In this document: piece by piece, positions 1 to 7,297 of the stretch | Layout: each line of letters opens with the position of its first letter | Numbering within the stretch: position 1 is the stretch's first letter | From: Cytophagaceae bacterium ABcell3 | Lineage (GTDB): Bacteria > Bacteroidota > Bacteroidia > Cytophagales > Cytophagaceae | Length of the DNA stretch: 64,000 bases | Direction: 5' to 3' | Assembly: GCA_030913385.1 (NCBI GenBank) | Contig: CP133159.1 | Coordinates: 62,001-126,000, forward strand | The notes under the pieces: model-generated | Told to the model about the DNA's origin: nothing | Databases searched by the model: none | What the model saw: the letters and a program-made list of their open reading frames with translations, nothing else | Program-made: the position numbers and the translations under genes

Positions 1-108
1 TAAATCTGGTAAAGCCTTTTTTTATGCCTACAAACTAGCTGTTATTAACTCTAATAGCCTCCTGGTCTTTTTCTTACTGCAAACTTCCAGCCTGATTGAC
101 TTCTCCCA

Positions 109-588
109 TTAAGATTTCCCTCCAGAAGGCTTTGGGTTGTGGGATTTCTTTAAAGGTTCTTTTTGTACCTGGGCCTTTGACTCGCTATGCCTCCCCCCTT
201 TTATAGGCTCCCGTTGCGGCCTTGCAGAATTGTCACGACTACCGCCTTCTGATTCTGGCTCGCCTATTTTAGTAGTGACTACCTTGTCAGACAAAGAAGA
301 AACTTCTGCGCGTTCCACTGGAATTTTACCTTCTGAACCAGATTTTACTTGTGCACTAACTTCTGGACTAGAGGCGGCTTTATTAGCCGGTTTTTCCCTA
401 CCCGAAATATCACGCTGTTCATTCGGTTTAGTACCATTTACCTTTTCTTTAACCCGCTCAGCCATCCCACTGGCCTTTGCGGTCATCTGTGAAGTAGTCT
501 CAGAAACCTTCTCCATGATATCCTTAATAGTAGACTTCCCCTCCGGTGATTGTTTAGATGCCATAATTGTAATATTTAGTTCTACCAT
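109..588 (-). CDS. Low-complexity hydrophilic protein of unknown function
   Basis: This 159-residue protein is rich in Lys, Ser, Glu and Pro, with no signal peptide, membrane segment or recognisable enzyme motif. The first third contains a run of charged, probably amphipathic helix (Met-, Glu- and Lys-rich, about residues 20-50); the rest looks disordered. A second in-frame ATG at 564 (residue 9) is an equally good start: the AAGGG sequence upstream lies directly against the first ATG, too close to act as a ribosome site. It is divergent from the DUF2147 gene. The function is unknown. It is called as a gene because of its length and consistent composition, not by homology. Confidence 0.5.
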   Translation of the reverse strand: MVELNITIMASKQSPEGKSTIKDIMEKVSETTSQMTAKASGMAERVKEKVNGTKPNEQRDISGREKPANKAASSPEVSAQVKSGSEGKIPVERAEVSSLSDKVVTTKIGEPESEGGSRDNSARPQREPIKGGRHSESKAQVQKEPLKKSHNPKPSGGKS

Positions 589-687
589 CCCTTAAAAATC
601 AACATTATGTATAAAAGATACGTTCGGGGAGGAACCTGCAGCATCTAAATAGGCGTTGTAACATGTAATTCAAAACATTCAGAAATA

Positions 688-1155
688 ATGAAAAATTTCA
701 TAAAACCAATATTAGCGTTTGCCGCCATACTACTCATAAGCTTAGAAGTATCAGCCGCGCCTACCGCCAAATCTCCCGAAGACGTCATAGGTCTGTGGAA
801 AACCTCCTCTGGCGACGGCATAGTGGAAACCTATAAAGAAAATGACAAGTTCTTTGGTAAAATTGTCTGGATTAAAGAACCTAAAGATAAAAACGGCAAC
901 CCTAAAACTGACCTGAAAAACCCTAATCAAAAACTTCAAAAAGAACCTATTGTAGGCCTGGTAAACCTCAAGGATTTCAAGTTCAACAGTAATGGGAAAT
1001 GGGAAGATGGAAAAATTTACGACCCGTCCAACGGCAAAGAGTACAGTTGCGAAATGAAGCTCTCTGACGAGGAAACGCTCGAAGTTAGAGGTTATATGGG
1101 CTTTACCTGGATTGGCCGTACGGAAGTTTGGAAAAAACAAACACAGCTCCCATAG
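688..1155 (+). CDS. DUF2147 domain secreted protein
   Basis: This is a 155-residue protein with a classical signal peptide (Lys at 2, hydrophobic core to about residue 22, cleavage near VSA-A). The mature part has the DUF2147 pattern: an N-terminal G-L-W-K-T strand, repeated charged turns with a DPKDKNGNP-like linker, a W-x-x-G-K-I-Y-D-P motif and a C-terminal G-x-T-x-x-W. Members are small periplasmic or exported beta-rich proteins without an assigned reaction. It sits 57 bases upstream of the YebC gene in the same direction, so the two could be cotranscribed. The family call is by recognition; the role is unknown. Confidence 0.8.
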   Translation: MKNFIKPILAFAAILLISLEVSAAPTAKSPEDVIGLWKTSSGDGIVETYKENDKFFGKIVWIKEPKDKNGNPKTDLKNPNQKLQKEPIVGLVNLKDFKFNSNGKWEDGKIYDPSNGKEYSCEMKLSDEETLEVRGYMGFTWIGRTEVWKKQTQLP

Positions 1156-1212
1156 GCAAGGCATTTGAAAAATTGCTGTATATTTGAGACTTCTATTTCT
1201 TAAATAAAAATA

Positions 1213-1932
1213 ATGGGAAGAGCATTTGAATTCCGCAGAGCCCGTAAAGAAAAAAGATGGGACAAAATGGCAAAAACCTTTTCCAAGTACGGAAAAGAAA
1301 TTGCACTGGCCGTAAAACAGGGCGGACCAGAAGTTGAAACCAATCCGCGACTCAGGGTTGTAATCCAGAATGCCAAGTCTGAGAATATGCCCAAGGATAA
1401 AATTGAAGCCGCTATTAAAAGGGCATCTTCTAAAGACGAGAAAGATTATGAAGAGGTGGTCTATGAAGGATATGGCCCCCATGGTATAGCCTTTGTTATA
1501 GAAACCGCAACGGACAACCCTACCAGGACAGTAGCTAGCATCCGGCTGTATTTTGATAAAGCTGGAGGAAGTCTGGGTAAAACAGGCTCTTTGGAGTTTC
1601 TGTTTGAAAGAAAAGGCATCTTCAGGCTTAATGCAGGAAACCTAAACCTAGAAGACCTGGAGCTGGAACTTATAGACTTTGGCGCAGAAGAAATCAACCA
1701 GGATGGTGACATTATTTATATTGAAACCTCGTTTACTGATTTCGGAACCATGCAAAAGGCTTTAGAAGACAAAAAGCTAGACGTGATCAGCTCAGAATTG
1801 CAGCGTATACCCAATACACTCGTAGAGGTATCAGAGGCGCAAGCAGAGGAGATCAACAACCTCATTGACAAGTTTGAAGAAGACGACGACGTTCAGGCAG
1901 TATATACCAATATGCAGCCATTGGACATTTAG
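1213..1932 (+). CDS. YebC/PmpR family transcriptional regulator or translation factor
   Basis: The 239-residue length and the motifs match the YebC/TACO1 family: an N-terminal basic helix beginning M-G-R-A-F-E-F-R-R (most homologues start MAGHSKW), N-P-R-L-R-x-x-x-x-x-A-K near 43-54, the N-M-P-K-D-K-I-E-A-A-I-K-R-A segment, the E-G-Y-G-P-x-G pocket and an acidic C-terminus. Family members bind DNA as regulators or assist translation of difficult sequences; which applies here cannot be told. The start is fixed by the conserved N-terminal basic helix. It is followed by a small charged protein. Confidence 0.93.
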   Translation: MGRAFEFRRARKEKRWDKMAKTFSKYGKEIALAVKQGGPEVETNPRLRVVIQNAKSENMPKDKIEAAIKRASSKDEKDYEEVVYEGYGPHGIAFVIETATDNPTRTVASIRLYFDKAGGSLGKTGSLEFLFERKGIFRLNAGNLNLEDLELELIDFGAEEINQDGDIIYIETSFTDFGTMQKALEDKKLDVISSELQRIPNTLVEVSEAQAEEINNLIDKFEEDDDVQAVYTNMQPLDI

Positions 1933-1986
1933 CGTTTGCAGGAACTTCCCATTGCAACTATATGAAAAAACCTTGTGTTAATTAAT

Positions 1987-1994
1987 AAAGGAGG
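1987..1994 (+). promoter_or_regulatory. Strong Shine-Dalgarno deciding the start at 2002
   Basis: AAAGGAGG is seven bases upstream of the ATG at 2002. It lies inside the reading frame that would start with GTG at 1975 and so argues against that longer version. Confidence 0.8.
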
Positions 1995-2001
1995 TTTAAT
2001 T

Positions 2002-2253
2002 ATGGGAAGAAACGCTAAAATTGCACCGACTAAAAAAGAAAAAGCGCCTAAAAAAGGCAGCCCTTTACATTCAGAAAAAAACAAAGCCGGGGGCGACCGC
2101 GAAGTGAACGATCTTGAGCACTTAGACGAACACTTCGACGCAAGTGAGGAGTTTACCAATGAAGGCCCCGACGAAATTGGCAACAATGTAAAGGTCAATA
2201 ACCCTAACAGGGGCCATGACAAACCAGATTTAAATAAACCTTCTTATAAATAA
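2002..2253 (+). CDS. Small highly charged protein
   Basis: This 83-residue protein has a Lys-rich N-terminal third and an acidic middle, ending in an Asn/Pro/Lys-rich tail. The frame is open from a GTG at 1975, but a near-consensus Shine-Dalgarno sequence (AAAGGAGG, 1987-1994) lies seven bases ahead of the ATG at 2002, which decides the start. Such a strong ribosome site is unusual in this window and suggests high expression. No domain is recognised. It is closed by a strong terminator. It could be a nucleic-acid-associated or stress protein, but that is a guess from charge alone. Confidence 0.65.
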   Translation: MGRNAKIAPTKKEKAPKKGSPLHSEKNKAGGDREVNDLEHLDEHFDASEEFTNEGPDEIGNNVKVNNPNRGHDKPDLNKPSYK

Positions 2254-2275
2254 GTAAGAAGGTAAATCTAAATAT

Positions 2276-2316
2276 AAAGCCACTGAGATTTTAAAATGTC
2301 TCAGTGGCTTTTTTTC
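2276..2316 (+). terminator. Rho-independent terminator
   Basis: A 13-bp perfect stem (2276-2288 with 2299-2311; arm AAAGCCACTGAGA), a 10-base loop and a T-run lie 23 bases after the small charged gene. This marks the end of the conserved block before the accessory island. Confidence 0.93.
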
Positions 2317-2340
2317 TTAGGTGGGATAGGTTTATTGATT

Positions 2341-2360
2341 TGTAGCTGAAAGCTACAGTA
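2341..2360 (+). repeat. GTAGCT small stem-loop repeat, copy 1
   Basis: The short inverted repeat TGTAGCTGAAAGCTACAGTA has a 7-base arm TGTAGCT pairing with AGCTACA. Diverged copies occur at 10718-10736 and 16105-16128, each in accessory DNA. Confidence 0.6.
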
Positions 2361-2376
2361 AAGGATAATTGAAATA

Positions 2377-2580
2377 AAATCTTTGAAACTAAGGATTTTT
2401 TAGATACTTTAAATATCTGGTAACATTTGGGAACGTTTAATAAATTTTTAAAAAATGGTCACCGATAGCCAATATCCTGACTATTAGATTGGTAAAAAAT
2501 TATAACGATTGTATATCCTGAATTCTCGGGATATACAATCGTTATGCCTCATCCTAAAAAACGACACGATAGACAATAAT
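2377..2580 (+). repeat. Module-leader repeat, copy 1, containing a palindrome
   Basis: This ~200 bp stretch precedes the PIN module. It is similar to 8512-8690, which precedes the HTH-Doc module: both have CTTTGAAAnnnAAGGATTTTTT, then TTTAAATATCTGGTA, then the palindromic element, then a related AT-rich stretch with AGAATT. It probably supplies the promoter of each module and may have moved with it. Confidence 0.6.
2502..2545. repeat. Perfect palindrome, 17-bp stem
   Basis: ATAACGATTGTATATCC (2502-2518) is exactly complementary to 2529-2545, with a 10-base loop TGAATTCTCG. It is followed by CC and has no T-tract, so it is not a simple terminator. Decayed relatives are at 8619-8664 and 10412-10460, all ending in CGTT plus ATG or CTG. 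It could be an operator, a recombination site, or both. Confidence 0.75.
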
Positions 2581-2593
2581 TAGACAGAATTTA

Positions 2594-2601
2594 TAACTTT
2601 G
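2594..2601 (+). promoter_or_regulatory. Candidate -7 promoter box of the PIN module
   Basis: TAACTTTG matches the Bacteroidota -7 consensus TAnnTTTG 35 bases before the start at 2637. No good TTTG -33 box is seen at the expected distance, so the call is tentative. Confidence 0.4.
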
Positions 2602-2636
2602 CGAAGGAAGCTTTTCTATTAAAACAGGAAATTACA

Positions 2637-3578
2637 ATGAATTATGATATAAAGATATTAGGCGAAGACGAAGACAATGGTTTATTGGAGTTTGACCGAT
2701 TAAACCTATTGACAAAGTCTACAAAAGACATTGCCACGAAAGCATTGATGTTTAAATTAAGGGGATTTAGCGATATAAATCCTGATAAAAACCTTAAAAA
2801 AGCTTTGGCTATGCGGTTGCAAAGCATTTCGGGAAGTGGGCAAGACGGCACTTCACTTACGATTGACTGTACCCATTTTTCGGAAACCATTAAAGGGCTT
2901 CAATTAGAAATGTTCAAACCAAGAGAAGAAGTCTTGCAATTAACCCCAATGGCATTGGTGATTCATTCTTTTCAAACAGCTTTGAATGGTGAAAGTGAAG
3001 ATGCGGATCTAGACAAACCTCTACTAAAATCCTTGATGAATTTCAAGAAAAATTTCATCAGTGATAATGAAATATTCTATATAGCAAATCGGGGAACTAT
3101 TGCAGAAGTAAGATTGACAAAAGATGACTTTCAAAAAATCGGTCTATTAGAAGATAGTATACCTGAACCAAAAAAGGTAATTGTAAATGGCCAATTAGAT
3201 GAAATGAAAGTTTCCAAAGGCAAACTTGGCTTACAGACAGAACAAGGTTTAGTTAATGTGTTTGCCAATGATAAAACTATAATAGAAAGCATTGTTAGTT
3301 TTATGGGGAAGGAAGTTACCATTTCAGGAATAGCACACTACAAACCAAATGGACAACTAAGCTTTGTGGAAATTCAAGAGTATGGAGAGCCAGGCCCAAG
3401 AGATAGATTTTTCTCAAAAAAGCCATCTGCAATGACTGCCCATCAACAATTGCTATTTCAGGCTAAACAAACAAAAAAATCAAGCTCACTTTCTGCCTTA
3501 AAAAGTATTTCAGGCTTATTAAAAGATGAAATTAGTGAAGAACAGTTTCAAGAAATGCTTAAAGACATACACAGATGA
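2637..3578 (+). CDS. 313-aa partner protein of a PIN-domain toxin
   Basis: This cytoplasmic protein has no signal peptide or membrane segment. The C-terminal part (about 180-250) has a small beta-barrel-like pattern with V-x-G-x-L-D-E-M-K and an S-x-V-E-I-Q-E-Y-G strand, suggesting an OB- or Sm-like fold; the last ~45 residues are Ser/Lys-rich and end in an acidic amphipathic helix, the sort of segment an antitoxin uses to wrap a PIN toxin. Its stop overlaps the toxin start (ATGA, 3575-3578), so the two are translationally coupled. At 313 residues it is far longer than usual VapB antitoxins (70-100), and I do not recognise a named family. The antitoxin role is inferred from context. Confidence 0.7.
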   Translation: MNYDIKILGEDEDNGLLEFDRLNLLTKSTKDIATKALMFKLRGFSDINPDKNLKKALAMRLQSISGSGQDGTSLTIDCTHFSETIKGLQLEMFKPREEVLQLTPMALVIHSFQTALNGESEDADLDKPLLKSLMNFKKNFISDNEIFYIANRGTIAEVRLTKDDFQKIGLLEDSIPEPKKVIVNGQLDEMKVSKGKLGLQTEQGLVNVFANDKTIIESIVSFMGKEVTISGIAHYKPNGQLSFVEIQEYGEPGPRDRFFSKKPSAMTAHQQLLFQAKQTKKSSSLSALKSISGLLKDEISEEQFQEMLKDIHR

Positions 3579-4033
3579 AAAATATTGTTATTGACACCTG
3601 TGCATTTATTCACATTGTAAGAGATACTATTACGGGTAAAAAATGTATTGAAGAGCTTGAAAAATATGATGAAGCAGCGAATATTATTGTTTCAGTTGTA
3701 ACAAAAGCAGAATTGGAATCTTTTATTGCACAAAACAATTGGGGTAAGCCTAAAATAGAACGGCTAAATAATATACTCGAAGAAATTACCTATATCGACA
3801 TTTATAATGCCGACCAGCTATTGATTGACTCATATACTGAAATAGACGCATTTTCAAAGCGAAAAACCAAAGATAAAAGTGGAAACTCATTAAAAGGTTC
3901 AGCAAGAAAAATGGGCAAAAATGACTTGTGGATTGCTGCAACGGCATATTCACTTGACATTCCACTATTGACCACAGATGGAGATTTTGACCACTTAAAC
4001 AAGACCTTAATAGACGTAAAGAAAATTAATTAA
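3575..4033 (+). CDS. PIN-domain (VapC-like) ribonuclease toxin
   Basis: This 152-residue PIN domain has its acidic centre visible: D7 in I-D-T-C, E46 in K-A-E-L-E, D117 in N-D-L-W-I-A-A-T-A, and D135/D137 in T-T-D-G-D-F-D. These residues bind metal in VapC-type endoribonucleases, so the protein is expected to cleave RNA and stop growth when free. The start overlaps the stop of the 313-aa gene by four bases. The insertion between the second and third acidic residues (about 90-113, Lys-rich) is longer than in minimal VapC proteins. It is followed immediately by the first copy of the large dispersed repeat. Confidence 0.85.
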   Translation: MKNIVIDTCAFIHIVRDTITGKKCIEELEKYDEAANIIVSVVTKAELESFIAQNNWGKPKIERLNNILEEITYIDIYNADQLLIDSYTEIDAFSKRKTKDKSGNSLKGSARKMGKNDLWIAATAYSLDIPLLTTDGDFDHLNKTLIDVKKIN

Positions 4034-4049
4034 ATGTAGGAAGAGCGAA

Positions 4050-4290
4050 GGCATAATCGAGTAGACGGCTCTGCCAGCTAGAGAACCGGCAGCGTGCGTC
4101 TCAGGTGACATAAGAACATCTCGTACCTCCCCTACAAGCCGACCCATCGCTAAAAATATCCACCGAAGATTTTCTTAACGCAATGCCCCAGTTCACTGGA
4201 TCTGACGGCGGTTTTTAAGGTAGTAGTCCAGCATTGATTTGTAACCTCTTTTCCTGATTAGCGACAAGGTAATAGTAGTTTAAGAATAGT
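4050..4290 (-). repeat. Large dispersed repeat R, copy 1
   Basis: This ~240 bp sequence is matched by 6589-6830 in the same orientation at roughly 75-80 percent by eye. The minus strand contains the end of an old reading frame (stop at 4193-4195) ending R-K-R-G-Y-K-S-M-L-D-Y-Y-L-K-N-R-R-Q-I-Q, nearly identical in copy 2 although the codons differ. Beyond the stop is conserved non-coding DNA. It is probably the end of a transposable element, family not recognised. Copies 1 and 2 bracket the restriction-modification genes. Confidence 0.65.
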
Positions 4291-4522
4291 GTCCGCCCGC
4301 TAGCGGAGGTCCCGAAAGAATTCGGAACAGGCATTGCACCCTCTGGAATAATATGGTATCTTCGATCATCGGAGGGTCTGTTTGGTGGCAGATAAGTACT
4401 GAACTGCTATCAAAGCCACGTCCGAAGGTATATATTAAGGTTGGGCAATGTACGACAAAACCAACCAGTAAACATAAAAACCCGAAAAGGAAAGACTAAC
4501 TTTACGACCTATTTAGAAGCTT
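4291..4522. other. Non-coding stretch with REP-like palindrome
   Basis: I see no gene here. Near 4291-4325 is a GC-rich palindromic motif (CCGCCCGCTAGCGGAGG followed by CCCGAAAGAATTCGG), similar to REP-type elements scattered through Bacteroidota genomes. The rest leads into the nuclease gene without a recognisable promoter. Confidence 0.4.
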
Positions 4523-5284
4523 ATGGCAAACAAATACGTTGATTTCATTTCAGATGAACATTTGTTGGGTTGTATAAAGAACCTATATGAATCTTACGTA
4601 AAGGCTAAATCAGATGTCACAAAAAAGAAGTTCTATAAAAACAAGATTGACACTTTTAAGCTCACTTTTGATTCGAAGTTCAATGATTTAGATGAAAAGG
4701 CCATCATCAAATCAGAAATGATAAGACAGATTGACAAATCAATTAATAATTCAATAGGGACTTTCCACGAACAGGTTCTTGGTGGTATTGATGGCTACGA
4801 AACAGGAGTGCTAACAGGCTATGATGTAAAAGCCAATGATAATACATTGTTTGCTGAAGTAAAGAACAAGCATAACACCATGAGCAGCTCTGCTGCTGAA
4901 GCGGCATTTCAACGATTAGCCAGATTTGCAGATGATAATAGAAGTGCCAAATGCTATTTAGTTCAGATTCTTGCCAAAAAAAGTTTTAAAGAAAAGTGGG
5001 AAGCAATAATTAATGGCAAAGAGTATAGCCACAGTCGTGTCTATAAGATTTCAGGAGACCAATTCTACTTTTTATTGACGGGACAAGAAACCGCTTTTTT
5101 TGACCTATATCAGGCTTTGCCAAAGGCCCTCAAAGACTTTCTTGGCGAGCAAGAAGAAGTAGAAGCAACTGAGAATTCAGCTCTTTCAGACATTGAATCA
5201 CAAACAGAAGCAAGTGGACGATCAATTTTTAATGAGATAACATTTGAAAACTATAGCTACTACTTAGGCTTTGACAAACTGTAA
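4523..5284 (+). CDS. Type II restriction endonuclease, Eco47II/Sau96I-like
   Basis: This 253-residue protein resembles the Eco47II/Sau96I nuclease family, which cuts GGWCC or GGNCC. Supporting segments are V-D-F-I-S-D-E near the N-terminus, D-K-S-I-N-N-S-I-G-T-F-H-E-Q near 71-84, and a PD-(D/E)xK-like core with D101 and E112-V-K114 followed by N-K-H-N-T-M-S-S-S. The gene converges on the C5-methyltransferase and their 3' ends overlap by 25 bases (5260-5284), so together they form a complete restriction-modification system. The GG(N/W)CC specificity is inferred from family memory and from the C5 type of the partner. Confidence 0.8.
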   Translation: MANKYVDFISDEHLLGCIKNLYESYVKAKSDVTKKKFYKNKIDTFKLTFDSKFNDLDEKAIIKSEMIRQIDKSINNSIGTFHEQVLGGIDGYETGVLTGYDVKANDNTLFAEVKNKHNTMSSSAAEAAFQRLARFADDNRSAKCYLVQILAKKSFKEKWEAIINGKEYSHSRVYKISGDQFYFLLTGQETAFFDLYQALPKALKDFLGEQEEVEATENSALSDIESQTEASGRSIFNEITFENYSYYLGFDKL

Positions 5285-6498
5285 TATTCATTTAGGAATT
5301 TAATTACGGAAAAGCCTAATTCTTGTCCAAGGTTGACAGGTACTGCGTTTCCAATTTGCTTGTACTGTTGAGCAATAGAACCAGCAAAAACCCATTCATC
5401 AGGAAAGGTTTGTATACGTGCGTACTCTCTAACTGTAAAAGGTCTTGTCTCGTCAGGATGACATCTTTCTGTTTGCTTTTGTGCAGGACTGCAAGTAAGA
5501 GTTAATGAAGGTTCATCCCATCCAATTCTTCTAGCCATCCCTGTTTTTCCTCCACCAAGATAAAAGCTACCACCCATGTACTCTTTCTGAACGTCAATTG
5601 GTAAATCTCTCCAATAACCTTTAGGTGGCACCATGTCTAAAACTCTCTTCTTGTATTCAGGATAAGTCGCCCCTTTAGACTTGGGAACATCGCAATCGAA
5701 AAGCTCACCTTTTTTCAAAGCATCCTTTAGGTTGTAAATCTTCTTGTGCGGTTTTGGATAATTATATTCGATATCAACATCCTTTCTAATTCCAACCACA
5801 ATCAGCCGCTCACGCTTTTGTGGAACTCTAAAGTTGATAGCTTTTAACACTTCAACAGGGACAACTCGATACCCTATTTCATCTAAAATAGAAATCATCC
5901 CAGCTAGTGTTTTCCCCTTATCGTGGCTTAAAAGTCCTCTGACATTTTCGCCAATACAAATAACGGGTTTCACTTCTTGCACAACACGGGCAAACTCATA
6001 AAACAAAGTACCTCTTGCATCATTTAGACCTAGTTTCTTTCCAGCATAACTAAATGCTTGACAAGGAAAACCACCAGTCACCACATCGACTTGGCCTTCG
6101 AACTCAGTAAATGAGTAATCTTTAATATCACCTTCTAAGACCTTCCAATTTGGTCGGTTATTGCGTAGCGTTTGACAAGCCCATTTGTCAATTTCATTAA
6201 GAGCAACACACTTTAAACCTGATTTTTCTAAACCAACGGCAAGCCCCCCTGCCCCTGCAAATAATTCTAATACCCTATATTCATAGTGTGGCTCAACATA
6301 GTTGGAAATCTCATCATCAAAATTCTCGTCAAATAAAGAACCTAGAAGTGTCTGAACGTCTTGTTTTCGATAAACTCTGTAGTTTGAAACAGGCTCTCGG
6401 ACTGCACTTAAGATACCTTCTCTATCCCATCTTCTAAGAGTTTCTTTACTTTTACCTACGAGTTCAGCTGTTTCTGACAATGAATAATAATCACTCAT
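5260..6498 (-). CDS. DNA cytosine-5 methyltransferase with N-terminal MerR-like helix-turn-helix
   Basis: This 412-residue enzyme protects DNA from the convergent nuclease. Residues 5-52 form a MerR-type helix-turn-helix (S-L-S-E-T-A-E-L-V-G-K-S-K-E-T-L-R-R-W-D). The C5-methyltransferase motifs follow in order: motif I L-E-L-F-A-G-A-G-G-L (78-86), motif IV G-G-F-P-C-Q-A-F-S with catalytic C146, motif VI E-N-V (184-186), motif VIII Q-K-R-E-R (227-231), a target-recognition region around 240-330, motif IX R-x-x-A-R-I-Q-T-F-P and motif X Q-I-G-N-A-V-P-V. The fused HTH may let the enzyme repress its own gene, as is known for some C5 methyltransferases such as M.EcoRII, M.SsoII and M.MspI. All key catalytic residues are present. 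Confidence 0.93.
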   Translation of the reverse strand: MSDYYSLSETAELVGKSKETLRRWDREGILSAVREPVSNYRVYRKQDVQTLLGSLFDENFDDEISNYVEPHYEYRVLELFAGAGGLAVGLEKSGLKCVALNEIDKWACQTLRNNRPNWKVLEGDIKDYSFTEFEGQVDVVTGGFPCQAFSYAGKKLGLNDARGTLFYEFARVVQEVKPVICIGENVRGLLSHDKGKTLAGMISILDEIGYRVVPVEVLKAINFRVPQKRERLIVVGIRKDVDIEYNYPKPHKKIYNLKDALKKGELFDCDVPKSKGATYPEYKKRVLDMVPPKGYWRDLPIDVQKEYMGGSFYLGGGKTGMARRIGWDEPSLTLTCSPAQKQTERCHPDETRPFTVREYARIQTFPDEWVFAGSIAQQYKQIGNAVPVNLGQELGFSVIKFLNEYYSLSKPK

Positions 6499-6588
6499 AT
6501 AACCAAGTTGTTAAACCTTGCACAATGGTTACAAATATAGCGGACATTTTTGAAAGAAAATAACTCATTGAAGAAAAAAAGAACGATT

Positions 6589-6830
6589 GCCATAATCGAA
6601 TAGACAGCTTTGCCAGCTAGAGAACTGGCAGCGTGGGCCTCAGATGATATAAGAGCGCCTCGTCCTCCCCCCACAAGCCGACTCCATCGCTAAAAATATC
6701 TACCGGAGGTTTTTTCTCCACGAAATGCCCTAGGTCATTGAATTTGAGAGCGGTATTTCAAGTAATAATCCAACATTGATTTGTAACCTCTTTTCCTGAG
6801 TCTGGACAAGGTGATGGCAATTCTAAGAAT
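6589..6830 (-). repeat. Large dispersed repeat R, copy 2
   Basis: This is the direct repeat of 4050-4290. On the minus strand the old reading frame is longer here: it ends at 6735-6737 and reads back through R-L-R-K-R-G-Y-K-S-M-L-D-Y-Y-L-K to about 6850, where it is broken by a stop. Differences from copy 1 inside this frame are largely synonymous, so both descend from a functional protein-coding element. Confidence 0.65.
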
Positions 6831-6850
6831 TGGTCTTTGGGCTACTGCCT

Positions 6851-7297
6851 ACCCCACCCATTATTCTCCCTGCAAGCCTTCCAAGCCAACAAGTTTAACT
6901 CTAGGAGAAGTTGAACTAGGAAAGCATCATAAAACAGAGCCTTTTCTAGGCGTTTATCACCTGGAAAAGACTCCAATTGCGAAAGATATCTTATATCCGA
7001 TTATTGGCTTTTTGCTCTACCCATTGTTCGCAGGTGCTGCAATGGTAATAGTTTGAAATATAAAAAGTGATATCCTGTAAATCTTATAAATCAATAAGAA
7101 AATAATGTAACAGTCAAGAGCAAGGGTATTGCGAATTTTGCATCATCAATGTTACACTAACAACATAAATTAATGAATAAAACGCATAAAACGCTCAAAT
7201 TCAAAACCAACATCAACTGAGGGGGATGTGTGAATAAGTGATTGTGAAAGTTCAGGAGGCTGGACTGAAAATTGAATTACTAACTAACAATAAAACC
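6851..7297. other. Intergenic stretch, no gene recognised
   Basis: Most of this stretch follows repeat R copy 2 and precedes the metal-binding cluster. A plus-strand frame of 81 codons (6811-7056) overlaps the repeat, has no ribosome site and no family resemblance, and is not called. The purine-rich GAGGGGGATG near 7219-7228 has no matching start. The promoter of the cluster presumably lies in 7080-7250, but no clear TAnnTTTG box was found. Confidence 0.4.

Noticed and set aside
2502-2545. Palindrome considered as a Rho-independent terminator
   Set aside because: It is followed by CCTCATCC rather than a T-run, and lies upstream of the gene it accompanies.
4050-4450. Repeat R considered as a group II intron end
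   Set aside because: No domain V-like hairpin and no reverse-transcriptase motifs were found; the peptide it encodes does not match a maturase tail I know.
6811-7056. 81-codon plus-strand frame after repeat R copy 2
   Set aside because: It begins inside the repeat, where the opposite strand has the recognisable ancestral frame; no ribosome site, no family.
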